Below, one piece after another: positions 35,301 to 47,974 of a stretch of DNA of 64,000 bases. Origin of the DNA: Przewalskia tangutica (lineage: Eukaryota; Streptophyta; Magnoliopsida; Solanales; Solanaceae); NCBI GenBank assembly GCA_029844215.1, contig CM056718.1, forward strand, positions 84,866,764 through 84,930,763, in the 5' to 3' direction. The position numbers were made by a program, and so were the translations under genes. Position 1 is the stretch's first letter, and the number at the start of each line of letters is the position of its first letter. The notes under the pieces were generated by a model. The model saw only the letters and a program-made list of their open reading frames with translations, did no database searches and was not told where the DNA came from.

Positions 35301-36495
35301 GGCAAGTGGTCGGCTTTGATCATGTGGCGGTGCAGACAGATCTTATGATACGATTCATGACCTTGTTGCGTAGGTGTTAGTAGTCGGCTATGCCTTACAT
35401 TTACCCCATGCGTGTTATTATATGGCACGTGGGACTGGTGTTCGTGTGTGTTCCTTGTGTCATTATATCATAAAGCTGCCGGCGATGAGGAAGGTATTCC
35501 ACGGGCATGATTGATGTTGTGGGCGTGAGACCCGTTGTTATATTTGAGTGATGACTTGAGGCGTGAGTCACGACTTGACATATTCGCTTATTATTGAATC
35601 GTAGTTTGGTTATCATACATGTCTCTGCTTTATAGACTATTATGATTTCATTTACGTATTTTTAGTTTCACATACTCGGTACTGTTGTCGACCTCGCCCG
35701 GGCCGCGTTCATGCCGAGTAAAGGTACACCATCATTGATCCTCGCTCTTAGGGTCACGATTCGTGTGGGAAAGCTCCGTTTCTCGGAGGCTTATCGGTGG
35801 TATAGTCCCCGTTGTTGTAGGTGTTTACATTCGTGGTATGGCGGGCCATCCGCCATTGTTGTCGTATCATTTCTAAGTGCAGTAGTAATCTTGTTGTGGC
35901 GGGGTTTGTAAAAAGGATTAAAAGCTGTTCATGTTGGAAAAAGTTGTTATATATATATATGCCGAAAGGCAAGTTTTCTCAGTTATTGTTTCATATTTTA
36001 TAATATGTCTTGTATTGTTTTATGTTCGATTACTCGATGTTGTATCACTAGGGTGCGGGTAAGGCACGATCACGGGCCGAATCGGTCGTGGCGGTTGTTA
36101 TACCGTATTTTGAGTATATGCGTGAGGCGCACGATAATAATTTGAGCCTTAAGTTAGGCAAGTTTCGAAATTTGTACACAACACCGTTAGAGTCGTTTTT
36201 CGACTAAACGTTTCCTGACTTTCGTAGGAAAATTCCGGCTATGACATTTTTAATTTTTGCGGATTTTTCCAGAGGCGTAACATTTTGGACCAACGGGAGG
36301 GTGACATGTGTCACCTCACATTGAAAAGGTTGACTGCAAATGGGCTAGTCTTGCACGTTTTTGTGTTGAAATTTTGGTCAAGGGTTAGGTAGGATATTGT
36401 GTGTAGATGGATAAGGTAGCACATGGCTTAATCTTGGCCTTACACTTTCCTAACACTTGGATGGATCTTGGCCATTGGTTGGCCATTCCTTGACC

Positions 36496-36503
36496 TATAA
36501 ATA
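36496..36503 (+). promoter_or_regulatory. TATA box and inverted CCAAT, LTR G
   Basis: TATAAATA after GGCCATTGGTTGGCC. Confidence 0.75.
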
Positions 36504-37966
36504 CCCCTCTAAGTTAAAGAGTTATTTCATCCAAACTTGAGCACTCTATCTAAGTCTCACCAATCCCTCTCCCTCAACCGTGTTCTCGTCCAAACACCAC
36601 CCCTCTCCCCTCTTGAAGGCCTCTAGAACCCCCCCCACGCCTTTGTGGTGCCTAGCCGGGTACCCACTAGCCTAGTTGTTTCGTATAATACCCATTTTTG
36701 TGGTATAGAAATACTCTCCTAGTATTGTTATAATGCCCAAATACTTTAGCCCATATACCTTGTAGTACTTTCCAAAGTACCCTTTTTATACAAAAGCCCA
36801 GAAAATACTATTATACTTCCCTCAGTCACAAAAACGAAACCCTAAGGAAAAACCTTCATAGTCGGTTGAAGTGTTAAGTAGAAGTTGGTTAGAACTTCTA
36901 AGGGTTGGTTGGAGCGAGTTGGAGCGCACGGAGTAGGAGCTAAACCTTGCTCAGGATCGACATATAAACTCGGATAATTTTGGGCTTATCGAGGTAAACA
37001 TTCTTGACCTTCTGTTGTAATTGGAAATTACATGTTGTAGGAGTATATAGTTGAGTATACTATATATAGAACTGAACATAGTTGTGCGGCAATGTCTTTT
37101 GACTTAAGCCTGAATAATACTTACGGCAATGTCTTGCGACTTAAGCTGAATTTTAAGAAGTGAATCTGTAATTACATAGGGTGTATTGATGAAGCATAGT
37201 ATTCTTGTGAGTAGAATTATGCAGCGTCGGTTAGGCGTGCAAACCCCACCGGTTGGCTTGGTAGCGGCCTCGATAGAGGAGGAGATTTCTGTTGTTGCGG
37301 GAAATGCGCCGAATTTTCTGTAAGATATTCTACATTGAGATCTAAGATGTTAATAGGCGCCTTGTGGCCTCTATAGGTTGAAATACTACGTGTGGCGTGG
37401 TCTACTTGGCTTAAGGTGTAGCGGTTTGAGGTACTTGGAGCGCTTTACTATTAGTCGGTAATCGTCGCGGTATGTGAACCTCTTCCTATCTGTTCTAGCA
37501 TGATATGTGTATAACTATGTAGTACGGTGAGCGTACGTGTGTTTAATGTATTTTGATTGGTTTGAAACATAAAGTGTTATAACGACTTTATGGGAAGTTG
37601 GTTATAACAGCTTTATGTAGGTAAGAAACTGCTTTGTGGTTTCAAAGGATAACTGATTTGACTTATAACGGATTTGATGTGTAGTAACAAAGAACTTGAA
37701 GTGTTCCAAAAAGACCCTTTTTTTAAAGAAGAGTAATACTTGGCTTTGAAAACATAAGAGTTGTACTAGCTTTATGGGAAGTTAGGTATAACGTCTTAAG
37801 AGTGATAAAAAGAATGGTTTACTGATTTTTAGAAGATAAGAGACTTGACTTAATGGTATTAATATGAATTTTGTTAAAAGTGTGAAACCTCATTCGTGAG
37901 TAATGAGTACTTGGTTTTAAAAGGAATAATGTTTCTTGATTTCTAAATCGTAATAAGTATCGACAA

Positions 37967-38098
37967 ACCAACTGCAACGTTAATAAAAGGAAATGTAAAG
38001 ACTAATGAAGTATTATTAAAACCGAGAAACCTCCATCTGCATAGAAGCTAAGATGAGACAAAATGATATTACATTTCCTAGATCATGACTGCTTAATA
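37967..38098 (+). other. Conserved LTR stem-loop (compensatory variant in G)
   Basis: The 5' arm is GGAAATGTA and the 3' arm TACATTTCC: both lack the fourth A/T of the B and E version, so pairing is kept. LTR H has the same variant. Confidence 0.55.
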
Positions 38099-38599
38099 AG
38101 ATTGTTTATAAACAAGAATAACCTACTTACCTATAAGGCATATGTTTCTCAAAACGTTTAAAGGAGAATTATGTTTAAAGGATTAAAACTATGAACTACG
38201 AAACCTTTTCAAAAATGAGAAACTTGAGCATTTGAAATTAGGCAAACTTGAACGTTTGGAAAATAAGGTTGTTACTTGATTTTACAAAGGAAAAGCATTT
38301 TGGTTTACTTAACGATGTTAGTCACTCTATTTTTTTTATACTACGGGTATCGGGTGACCTTTGTAAAAGAAATGGATCTTTAAAAGTAATTTAACGTACG
38401 TAGTACCTTAGGGTTAAAACCCGGACTTTGGCATAAAATGAAAGTACTTTGAGTTGTGTATAACTTGCCTATGCTTGTTGTCGTGAAGCTTGCCTATACT
38501 TGTTGTTGTGAAAACTTGCCTATGCTTGTTGTGATAGCCTTTGTTGTATTTCTGTACCCCGCGTCTCTCGATGGAGGGCCGGTTGATTTGTTGAACGAT

Positions 38600-38835
38600 T
38601 CTACACCGAGTCCCACGAGATGGGCAGGGACACGTATTTCATTTGATTATACACCGAGTCCCACGAGATGGGCAGGGACACGTATTCCATTTGATTATAC
38701 ACCGAGTCCCACGAGATGGCGAGGACACGTATTCCATCCGATTATACACCGAGTCCCGAGATGGCGGGGACACATATTTCATCCGATTCTACACCGAGTC
38801 CCGAGATGGGCGGGGACACGTATTTCATCCGTTAT
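38600..38835 (+). repeat. 48-bp minisatellite in LTR G, five units
   Basis: Each unit contains ACACCGAGTCCCACGAGATG, then GGGACACGTATTTCAT. LTR H has five of the same units in cleaner form. Confidence 0.85.
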
Positions 38836-39313
38836 CATACATGTCTCCGCTTTATATAGACTATTATGATTTCATTTACGCCTTTTCTGATTTCACATAC
38901 TTGGTACTGTTATCGACCTCCTTGAGTGCGTTCATGCCGCAGTGGAAGTACATCGGTTGTGGATCCTCGCTCATAGGATCACGATTCAGTGTCGAAGCCC
39001 CATTTCTTGGAGGCTTATATTTTGGTATGTTACCACAGTCTGTAGATTCTTATACATTCGAAGGTATGGCGGGCCCTGTCCGTCATAGCTTGTAAAAATC
39101 TTAGAGTGCATGCCTTGTTGTGGCGGGGGTTTGTAAAGGATAACTGTCGGGTATTTATGTATACATGATGAAGGCAAGCTGTTTTGGTTGCTTTGCTTAT
39201 TTATCTTGTCTCTTAATTCATGTTCATGTTTTTATTTCCGCTGATTTTCTCGATGTTGTATCACTAGGTGCCCGGTAAGGCACGATCACGGGCCCGGTTG
39301 GTCGTGACAAAAG

Positions 39314-39325
39314 TGGTATCGAGCG
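39314..39325 (+). other. Primer binding site, element G-H
   Basis: TGGTATCGAGCG, the initiator tRNA-Met site with the CAG word altered. Confidence 0.7.
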
Positions 39326-39370
39326 ATTAGTCCTCGGAAAGTGTCTGAGCACCGTATCTAGTAGAGTCTT

Positions 39371-39404
39371 GATTATCGGTGTGTTGTGCACCACATCTAT
39401 AATC
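39371..39404 (+). promoter_or_regulatory. Leader hairpin with GTGCAC loop, element G-H
   Basis: GATTATCGGTGTG faces CACATCTATAATC; GTGCAC at 39386-39391. The inner variable pair is G-U, as in A. Confidence 0.6.
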
Positions 39405-39514
39405 GTGAGGCTATAGGACATTTAGGATTGGTTTCCATTCTTCTCATTCCGAGATCGTGCCACTGTAGCCGTGTGATAAGTTGGACCCTCGACGTATTCC
39501 TTTCCTTTACGATT

Positions 39515-40710
39515 ATGCCTCGCGTAAAACCTGAGCCCAGATGGGCAAGGCGATCGAGGAGGCGTTAGTGAGATCTGAGAGAATGCGAGCGCGAGCGGTC
39601 GATGCGAGCAGTGCTTCCAACGACGAAGTTTCGCGACGCCGCCAGCCAAGAAGTTTAGAGCCGCAGCGATGGCTGCTGAGACTCTGATACTGAGCCTCGG
39701 TCCCACACCGGAGCGGATGAGATGGGTACAAGAGATGGCGATTCTTGGCGAGTCGTGGCGAATATGAGGATAAAGGATCAGCAGATTCCGGCCCAATGCA
39801 CCGTAGTTCACCCCGAGCGATTTGAGGCTACGGTCTTTACGAGTGTAGCCCGCCGATGTTCTATGGATCGAGCGAGGATGACCTCGGGAGTTTATCAAGC
39901 GACTCTGACGGATCGTGAGGTGATCGAGTTTGAGGCGATCGGTGGTATTGGGTTCGCATTTGCGTGATACTGCAGCTTGGTAGTTTGGTCGTGGGAGTTG
40001 TCGGGAAGAGCATGCACTTCCGGCCGTTTGGGACGAGTTCTCAAGGGCTTTTCTTGCACATTTCTTTCCCACAAATGAGGAGGGCTCGGGCGGATTTTTG
40101 ACGTTGAGGCGGGGCGGGCGGGCGGTTAGAAGTACAATGTGAGTTCGACTCATTAGCTTCGGTATGTTCCCGTGTGGTAGCCGATATGGAGGGCGAGTAC
40201 ACCGCTACGTCACGGGCTGGATGATTACTTGGCGAGGCTTATACGGTGTAGCTCTTCAGGGCATGGACATTGCCCGCATGCAAGCTCATGCACTAGGATG
40301 TGAGGCACGGAGAGGTCGACGGAATGGCCGAGATCGTGAAGAGGCGAGCAGCGAGGTCGCTGGTAACTTTGGCGGGCCGCCTCGGCCGATCTAGTTATGT
40401 ACCTCCACGAGCAGTGGTCCCCGCGATCGTCGGGGCGTTCGTGGTATTCGGGCTGGTCGAGCTCGGGGCTTCAGTTCACAGATATACATGGGTTCTTGAT
40501 CGGGTTCGAGTTTTCCTCGGTGTGCGATGTGGCGACGTCATCGAGGAATGTCGTCTTTTTGGGTGCTTGTTTTTCCTGCGGCCGTCAGGGCCATATGACG
40601 AGAAACTGTCCTAGTAGGAAGGATGCAAACAGAATGACTCAGCCTACCGGATCAGTGGCAGGTTCATCGCCTTCTACAGCTATGCGCCCTGCAGGGCAGG
40701 CTTATGATTA
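39515..40710 (+). pseudogene. gag: Gag of element G-H, frameshifted
   Basis: The start at 39515 is followed by MPRVKPEPRW, a damaged version of the MPPRKATRAQ start. Capsid motifs survive only as fragments near 39840-40150. PGMDIARMQAHALGCEAR-like sequence is at about 40255-40310 and a clean CCHC knuckle CFSCGRQGHMTRNC near 40569-40610, followed by a short Ser/Thr-rich tail that stops at the TAG near 40708-40710. It ends before the protease would begin and the 3' noncoding module follows, as in B-E and J. Confidence 0.75.
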
Positions 40711-41595
40711 GAGTGGAGCGGTAGCTACAGGTATATCCTTAACCCTCTAGAGGCTTGTATGTTTTGATGTTATGTTAATGTGTTAAGTGTTATGTTCGGA
40801 TAGCTTTGTGCTAAAATGTGATTTAGGAACCTGGTTGGTGAAAAGGGTAAGCCTGGGGGTGAGAAAATGATGAACCTTAGAATATTACAGTTGAGACCTT
40901 AGATGTAAGGCCGTCTTGAGTACAAGATTTTGCGAGTGATCCTTGTCAGAGTGCATTTTATTCCTAGAATGTATTGTGTGATAAGTCCCTGGGTTGGGTA
41001 AATTAAAGTGGTATCTTTCATGATGTGATTTAGCAAGATTGTTCCGTGTCGAGGAAGCGAGTTGGCGCGACGATGGGTCGGGTTGGGGCCATGTTGCGGG
41101 CCAACCCGCGGTCTGTTTCGAGGTGGGGTCAGCTGGGTGGTCGCCAGTGGCGAGTCACGCGAGGTGCTAGGCCCAAGTTTAGATGACCATCGTATGAGTT
41201 CGTGGATACGTTCGACCGAATCGATTCGTGAAGGCGAGAATGGCCTTAGAGGAAATTGAGGTTAGTAAGATGACCAAGTTTGGAGGTAGTAACTCCAAGG
41301 GTTGGAAAGCGAAACGTTGTAAGTATGGTACGGATACTAGAAAGAGTTCGAGTGTTCGGAAGGGTACAACGAGATAGGGAGAAGTGAGCGTGTGTGATCG
41401 TTTCTTTTGAGAAATGAAGGTGCGAAGGGATTATATTTTTAGACCTTGGTGGGAACTTTTGTGAGGCAGGTGATTCCTTGTTGGCTTGGATTTGGGTTTT
41501 AGCGCGCATGTTATTTTTGTGGCGGTGTGGCATGTTTGGTTTCGTAAGTATAATAGTGAAGGCTATCTGGCACGTGTTGTTTTGAGGCGAGAAGG
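40711..41595 (+). other. 3' internal noncoding module of element G-H
   Basis: Contains TATATCCTTAACCCTC, TAGATGTAAGGCCGTC, GTGCTAGGCCCAAG and GTTAGTAAGATGACCAAG in the family order. I see no coding sequence. Confidence 0.65.
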
Positions 41596-41626
41596 AACAT
41601 TCGGGACGAATGTTTCTAAGGAAGAA
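41596..41626 (+). other. Palindrome and polypurine tract, element G-H
   Basis: AACATTCGGGACGAATGTT (41596-41614) followed by AAGGAAGAA before LTR H. Confidence 0.75.
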
Positions 41627-42024
41627 TGTTATACCGTATTTCCAGTATATGCGTGAGGCGTGCGTATAATAATTTGAGCCTTAAGTTAGGCAAGTTTGAA
41701 ATTTGTACACAACACCCGTTAGAGTCGTTTTCGGCGAAACGTTTCCACGACTTTCGTAGGAAAATTCCGGCTATGGCATTTTTAATTTTTGCGGATTTTT
41801 AGAGACGTAACATTTTGGATTAACGGGAGGGTGACATGTGTCACCTCACATTGAAAAGGTTGGACGGCAAATGGGCTAGTCTTGCGTTTTTGTGTTGAAA
41901 TTTTGGTCAAGGGTTAGGTAGGATATTTTGTGTAGATGGATAAGGTAGCACGTGGCTTAATCTTGGCCTTACACTTGCCTAACACTTGGATGGATCTTGG
42001 CCATTGGTTGGCCATTCCTTGACC

Positions 42025-42032
42025 TATAAATA
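42025..42032 (+). promoter_or_regulatory. TATA box and inverted CCAAT, LTR H
   Basis: TATAAATA after GGCCATTGGTTGGCC. Confidence 0.75.
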
Positions 42033-43504
42033 CCCTCTAAGTTGAAGAGTTATTTCATCCAAACTTGAGCAATCTATCTAAGTCTCAAAATCCCTCTCCC
42101 TCAACCTTGTTCTCGTCCAAACACCACCCCTCTCCCCTCTTGAAGGCCCTACGAACCCACTTGCCTTTGTGGTGCCACTAGCCGAGGTACCACAGCCTAG
42201 TTGTTTTCGTATAATACCCATTTTGTGGTATAGAAATACTCTCCTAGTATTGTTAGAATGCCCAAATACTTTAGCCCATATACCTTGTAGTACTTTCCAA
42301 AGTACCCTTTTTATACAAAAGCCCAGAAAATACTATTATACTTCCTCGATCCAAAACGAAACCCTAAGGAAAAACCTTCATAGTCGGTTGAAGTGTTAAG
42401 TAGAAGTTGGTTAGAACTTCTAAGGGTTGGTTGGAGCGGGTTGGAGCGCACGGAGTAGGATCTAAACCTTGCTCAGGATCGACATATAAACTCGGATAAT
42501 TTTGGGCTTATCGAGGTAAACATTCTTGACCTTCTGTTGTAATTGGAAATTACATGTTGTAGGAGTATATAGTTGAGTATACTATATATAGAACTGAACA
42601 TAGTTGTGCGGCAATGTCTTTTGACTTAAGCATGAATAATACTTACAGCAATGTCTTGCGACTTAAGCACTGAATTTTAAGAAGTGGCCCAGGCGTAATT
42701 ACATAGGGTGTATTACAAGAAGCTTGTAGTATTCTTGTGAGTAGAATTTGCAGCGTCCGGTTAGGCGTGCAAACCCCACTGGTTGGCTTGGTAGCCAGGC
42801 CTCGATAGAGAGGAGATTTCTGTTGTTGCGGAGAGTCTTTGAATTTTACGTAAGATATTCTACATTGAGATCTAAGATGTTAATAGGCGCCTTGTGGCCT
42901 CTATAGGTTGAAATACTACGTGTGGCGTGGTCTACTTGGCTTAAGGTGTAGCCGACGGTTTGAGGTACTTGGAGCGCTTTACTATTAGTCGGTAATCGTC
43001 GCGAGGTATGTGAACCTCTTCCTATCTGTTCTAGCATGATATGTGTATAACTATGTAGTACGGTAGACGTACATGTGTTTAATGTATTTGATTGGTTTGA
43101 AACATAAAGTGTTATAACGGCTTTATGGGAAGTTGGTTATAACAGCTTTATGTAGGTAAGAAACTGCTTTGTGGTTTCAAAGGATAACTGATTTGACTTA
43201 TAACGGATTTGATGTGTAGTAACAAAGAACTTGAAGTGTTCCAAAAAGACCCTTTTTTTTAAAGAAGAGTAATACTTGGCTTTGAAAACATAAGAGTTGT
43301 ACTAGCTTTATGGGAAGTTAGGTATAACGTCTTAAGAGTGATAAAAAGAATGGTTTACTGATTTTTAGAAGATAAGAGACTTGACTTAATGGTATTAATA
43401 TGAATTTTGTTAAAAGTGTGAAACCTCATTCGTGAGTAATGAGTACTTGGTTTTAAAAGGAATAATGTTTTACTGATTTCGGAAATCAGAATAAGTATCG
43501 ACAA

Positions 43505-43640
43505 ACCACTACAACGTTAATAAAAGGAAATGTAAAGACTAATGAAGTATTATTAAAACCAGTAGAAACCTTCATCTGCATAGAAGCTAAGATGAGACAA
43601 AATGATATTACATTTCCTAGATCATGACTGCTTAATAAGA
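43505..43640 (+). other. Conserved LTR stem-loop with AATAAA (copy in H)
   Basis: Arms GGAAATGTA and TACATTTCC, the compensatory variant shared with G. Confidence 0.5.
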
Positions 43641-44140
43641 TTGTTTATAAACAAGAATAACCTACTCACCTATAAGGCATATGTTTCTCAAAACGTTTAA
43701 AGGAGAATTATGTTTAAAGGATTAAAACTATGAACTACGAAACCTTTTCAAAAATGAGAAACTTGAGCATTTGAAATTAGGAAAACTTGAACGTTTGGAA
43801 AATAAGGTTGTTACTTGATTTTACAAAGGAAAAGCATTTTGGTTTACTTAACGATGTTAGTCACTCTATTTTTTTTATACTACGGGTATCGGGTGACCTT
43901 TGTAAAAGAAATGGATCTTTAAAAGTAATTTAACGTACGTAGTACCTTAGGGTTAAAACCCGGACTTTGGCATAAAATGAAAGTACTTTGAGTTGTGTAT
44001 AACTTGCCTATGCTTGTTGTCGTGAAGCTTGCCTATACTTGTTGTTGTGAAAACTTGCCTATGCTTGTTGTGATAGCCTTTGTTGTATTTCTGTACCCCG
44101 CGTCTCTCGATGGAGGGCCGGTTGATTTGTTGAACGATTC

Positions 44141-44380
44141 TACACCGAGTCCCACGAGATGGGCAGGGACACGTATTTCATTTGATTATACACCGAGTCC
44201 CACGAGATGGGCAGGGACACGTATTCCATTTGATTATACACTGAGTCCCACGAGATGGGCAGGGACACGTATTTCATCTGATTATACACCGAGTCCCACG
44301 AGATGGGCAGGGACACGTATTTCATCTGATTCTACACCGAGTCCCACGAGATGGGCAGGGACACGTATTTCATCTGGTTA
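44141..44380 (+). repeat. 48-bp minisatellite in LTR H, five units
   Basis: Near-perfect units ACACCGAGTCCCACGAGATG plus GGCAGGGACACGTATTTCAT. It translates to a repetitive frame of 156 codons that I do not regard as a gene. Confidence 0.9.
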
Positions 44381-45118
44381 TCATACATGTCTCCTGCTTT
44401 ATATAGACTATTATGATTTCATTCTGATCTTTTCTGATTTCACATACTTGGTACTGTTATCTTGACCTCCTTGAAGCTGCGTTTGTTATACCCGTAGTTG
44501 CGGTATGTATGTGAGGACGTGCGTCACGATCTGGCGAAATTTTGAAAAGAAAGAAAGATGTGAGTTTTACGGAAAAGTTTCCTGTTATTTGTGAAGAAAA
44601 AGGTTCGTTAATGGAATTGGATTCCCAGGTTGGTATTTGGACTTCATAGATTATATTAGAATTTTGAGATTTTATTTTTGGAAATGGTCACGTGGGGCCA
44701 CGGAGAAATTCTGGTTTTGTGGAGCCCGCTTTGTTTTTGAGATTTCCGGTATTTTGGATATTTTGGAAGACGAAATATTACGGCGAATCGGGCGACACGT
44801 GTCACCCCGTATGGCACCCTGGCGAAATATTTATTGTACAACACCCGATTAGAGTCGTTTTTCGGCGAAACGTTTTACTAAACTACGAAGGAAAATTCGG
44901 CTATGTCATTTAGTATTTTTGCGAATTTTTCCGAGTGTGAACGTTTTGGACCAACGAGAGAACACTTGGCACCCTCTCGTTGGTGGACTGAAAAGGCGGT
45001 AGGGCGAATTGATGGGCAAGTTGTGGTAGATATTTGTGTAGATATTTGTGAGGATTTGTGGAGTAGGGTTAGGGTGCACTTGGCTTGATCTTGGCCATTG
45101 GTTGGCCTTTGGCTTTGC

Positions 45119-45126
45119 TATAAATA
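45119..45126 (+). promoter_or_regulatory. TATA box and inverted CCAAT, 5' LTR of J
   Basis: TATAAATA after TTGGCCATTGGTTGGCC. Confidence 0.75.
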
Positions 45127-46327
45127 CCCCTCCCTTGTGAAGACTTATTCATTCACTCCTCACTTTGTCTAAGTCTTGAAATCCCTCCCTCTCCCTTGTT
45201 GTTGCTCTCGTCCAACTCCTTCTCCCCTTAGAAAGAGGCCCTGGCGAGAACACCCTCCCCTAGCCTAGTTGTGCTAGCCGAGCCTACCACTTGGTAGAAA
45301 GTTGTCTTCCAAGTATGGTTATAATGCCCCAAATACCTTACCCATGTACCTTGGAGTATTCCAACGATACCTCTGTACGGAGAGTCAGGAAAGACTACCT
45401 TTTGTCCATTTTCGTCTCAAACCGAAACCATCAGGAAATCTTCCTAGATGGATGAAGTATTTGAGTAGAAGGGGGTTAGTACTTCGAGGGGTTGTTTGGA
45501 GTGGGTTGGCGCGCACGGAGTGGTGCTAAACGTTGCTCAGGAGCGACCTTAAACTCGGATAAGTTTGGGCTTATCGTGGTACTTTTCTTGTCCCTCTCTT
45601 GTAGTTGGAAATTACAGGTTTGTTAGGATATATAGTTGAAGTATACTATATATGGAACTATACTTAGTATTCGGCAATGTCTTTTGACTTAAGCTCAAGA
45701 ATCGAATCGTATTTACATAGGATGTATTGCAGTGAGACTTGTGTAGAATTGTACACGTCAGGTTAGGCGTGTAAACCCCCACAGTTGGCTTGGTAGCCGG
45801 CCTCGATAGAGGAGGAGATTTCTGTTTGTTGCGGGGAGGTCTTTGCGAATTTTCTATAGAAAGATAGAAACTTGTGTTTTGGGGTTAAGAGACGTTTGTG
45901 ACCTTTATAGGTGAAAGTACTAAGAGTAGCGTATTCTACTCGAGGAGTGGAAAGGGCTAGCAAGGTTGTAGTACTTGGAGCATTTTGCTTATTGTCGATA
46001 AATCGTCGAGGTATGTGAACCTCTTCCTATCTCTTCTAGCATGATATGTGTGAACTATGTAGTGCGGTGACGTCATGTGTTAACTGTGTTTGATTGTTTT
46101 TAAAACATAAAGTGTTATAACGGCTTTATGGGAAGTTGGTTATAACAGCTTTATGTAGGTAAGAAAATGGTTTACTGATGTTAGAAGTTAAGAGACTTGA
46201 TCTTATAAGATAAGAGACTTAACTTATTTGTTTTAATGAGGATGTTTGTGTGAAACCTCATTCGTGAGTAATGAGTACTTGGTTTTAAAGGGATAATGTT
46301 TCTTGATTTGGGAATCGAATGTGTATC

Positions 46328-46470
46328 GACAGGACCAACTGCGGCGTTAATAAAGGAAAATGTATTGAATAATGATGTGTTGTATTAAAACCGGTAGAAA
46401 CCTCCATCTGCATGAAGCTAAGATGAGACAAAATGATATTACATTTTCTAGATCATGGTCTTTGTAATAA
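46328..46470 (+). other. Conserved LTR stem-loop with AATAAA (copy in 5' LTR of J)
   Basis: AATAAAGGAAAATGTA faces TACATTTTCT. Confidence 0.5.
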
Positions 46471-46959
46471 GATCGTTATAAACAAGAATAAACTACTCAC
46501 ATATATGACATATGTTACTCAATTGTTCTAAAAGGAATCAGTGATTAAGTTTGGGAACTATGAAACCATTTGAAAATAAGAAGCTTGAGTAATTGAAACT
46601 AGGCAAACGGAACTTAGGAAAGGAATGTTGTTACTTGATTTTGAAAAGGAAGATGGGTTGGTCATTCTAATACTACGGTATCGGGTGACTTTTATAAAAG
46701 TAATGGATCTCTTTTAAAAGAACTTAACGTATGTAGTACTTTGGGGTTAAAAACCCGACTTTGGCATAAAATGAAAGTACTTTGAGTTGTGTGAAACTTG
46801 CCTATGCTTGTGATGATAGCCTTTATTGTACAAGCGTTGTGTTTACGTGTTCCGCGTCTCGATGCAGGTCGGTTGGTAGTTGAGAACTTACTTGGGCGTC
46901 TTGCGGCGTGTGGAGAAATTCCACGAGTGCGTTCGTTGATAGTATTATTGTTGTTAATC

Positions 46960-47330
46960 GCTTTGGACATACCGACACGATCGTAGCGCGGGTATGCTTC
47001 CATTTTGGTTAAGGTCTTGTAGTTAATCGCTTTGGATATCTTGCGATCGTGCGCGCGGGTATGTTTGCATTCGATTATCGCCTTGTGATTTCCTTTTGGA
47101 CATACCGACCACGATCGTGGCGCGCGGGTATCGTCCATTTGGAAAGTTGTCTTATTGTTTCCCTTTGGACATCTTGACACGATCGTGCGCGCGGGTATGC
47201 TTCCATTTGGATTCTTTGTCTTGTTGTTGAGGTCACATGGACATGTCTACACCGATGCAGAATTCCGGGGCATGTGGCCATGGGACATTGGTATTATTGT
47301 TGCATCATGGACATGTCTGCCGTCTGATGT
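46960..47330 (+). repeat. Variable-slot array, 5' LTR of J
   Basis: Four units of about 62-70 bp with GGACATAC or GGATATC, then ACGATCG, GCGCGGGTAT and TTCCATTT, then two related GGACATGTCTACACCG-type units. The 3' LTR has the same series at 52610-53000. Confidence 0.75.
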
Positions 47331-47917
47331 TAGGGCATGCGGCCATAATGCGAACGATTGATGTGGTGGGCGTGAGACCCATAGTTATATTGGAGTGATG
47401 ATCGTTTTATGTTGTGATCGTAGTTTGGTTATCATACATGTCTCGCTTTATATAGACTAGTATGATTTCATTTCTGATATTATGCAGTTTCACATACTTG
47501 GTACTGTTGTCTTGACCTCCTTGAGGCTGCGTTCATCTGCAGTAGAGGTACATCGATCGTGGATCCTCGCTCCTAGGATCACGGTTGTAGCATTTGAAGC
47601 TCCGTTTCTCCGAGGCTTATCTTTTGGTATGTGTTCCCGAGTTGTAGGTGCTTGTACATTCGGGGTATGGCGGGAGCCACTGTCCGTCATAGTCGTTATA
47701 AATCTTAGAGTGCAGAGAAGCTGTTGTGGCGGGGTTGTAAAAGGATTAAACTGCTCGGGTTTTATGTATATCTTGAAGGCAAGCTATTTTGGTTGCTGTT
47801 TATTTATTATATCTCTTGTTTCATGATTCATGTTTTATTTTCCATTTGGTTTTCTCGATGTTGTATCACTAGGGTGCGGGGTAAGGCACGATGCGGGCCG
47901 GGCAGTCGTTACAAAAG

Positions 47918-47929
47918 TGGTATCGAAGC
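47918..47929 (+). other. Primer binding site, element J
   Basis: TGGTATCGAAGC, initiator tRNA-Met type with the CAG word altered. Confidence 0.75.
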
Positions 47930-47974
47930 GATTAATCCTCGAAAGTGTCTACGCATCGTGTCTAGTAGAGTCTT

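Larger units (their letters stand above)
32386..36093 (+). repeat. Solo LTR F
   Basis: A complete LTR of 3708 bp (TGTTATACCCCGTAG to GGTCGTGGCG) with no internal region. GTTGT occurs directly before (32381-32385) and after (36094-36098). Its target was the first bases of LTR G, of which TGT remains at 32383-32385. It carries two promoter-upstream modules in series, TATA at 33089, donor-like GAG/GTAAAT at 33558, a shortened stem-loop at 34360-34490 and an ATGCGGG array at 35043-35300. Its last bases differ from the usual TGACA. Confidence 0.8.
36094..39309 (+). repeat. 5' LTR G
   Basis: From TGTTATACC to GGTCGTGACA, about 3.2 kb, matching LTR H closely outside C-rich words. TATA at 36496, donor-like GAG/GTAAAC at 36991, stem-loop at 37967-38098, and five minisatellite units at 38600-38835. 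Confidence 0.85.
41627..44483 (+). repeat. 3' LTR H, main part
   Basis: Begins TGTTATACCG and runs into the J insertion at 44484; the last about 390 bp are at 53574-53966. TATA at 42025, donor-like GAG/GTAAAC at 42513, stem-loop at 43505-43640 with the GGAAATGTA/TACATTTCC pair, and five 48-bp minisatellite units at 44141-44380. Confidence 0.85.
44484..47913 (+). repeat. 5' LTR of element J
   Basis: 3430 bp, TGTTATACCCGTAG to AGTCGTTACA. It has two upstream modules in series (as in F), TATA at 45119, a changed donor-like word (GTG/GTACTT) at 45577, stem-loop at about 46328-46470 and a slot array at 46960-47330. Confidence 0.85.

Noticed and set aside
36085..36100. Tandem F-G LTR pair from unequal recombination
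   Set aside because: The GTTGT duplication around F and the AATGT duplication around G-H explain the arrangement as a simple nested solo LTR.
43995..44465. Open frame of 156 codons with repeating TPSPTRWAGTRIS
   Set aside because: It is the translation of the 48-bp minisatellite in LTR H, whose period is a multiple of three. The homologous frame in LTR G is broken, and it sits inside an LTR.
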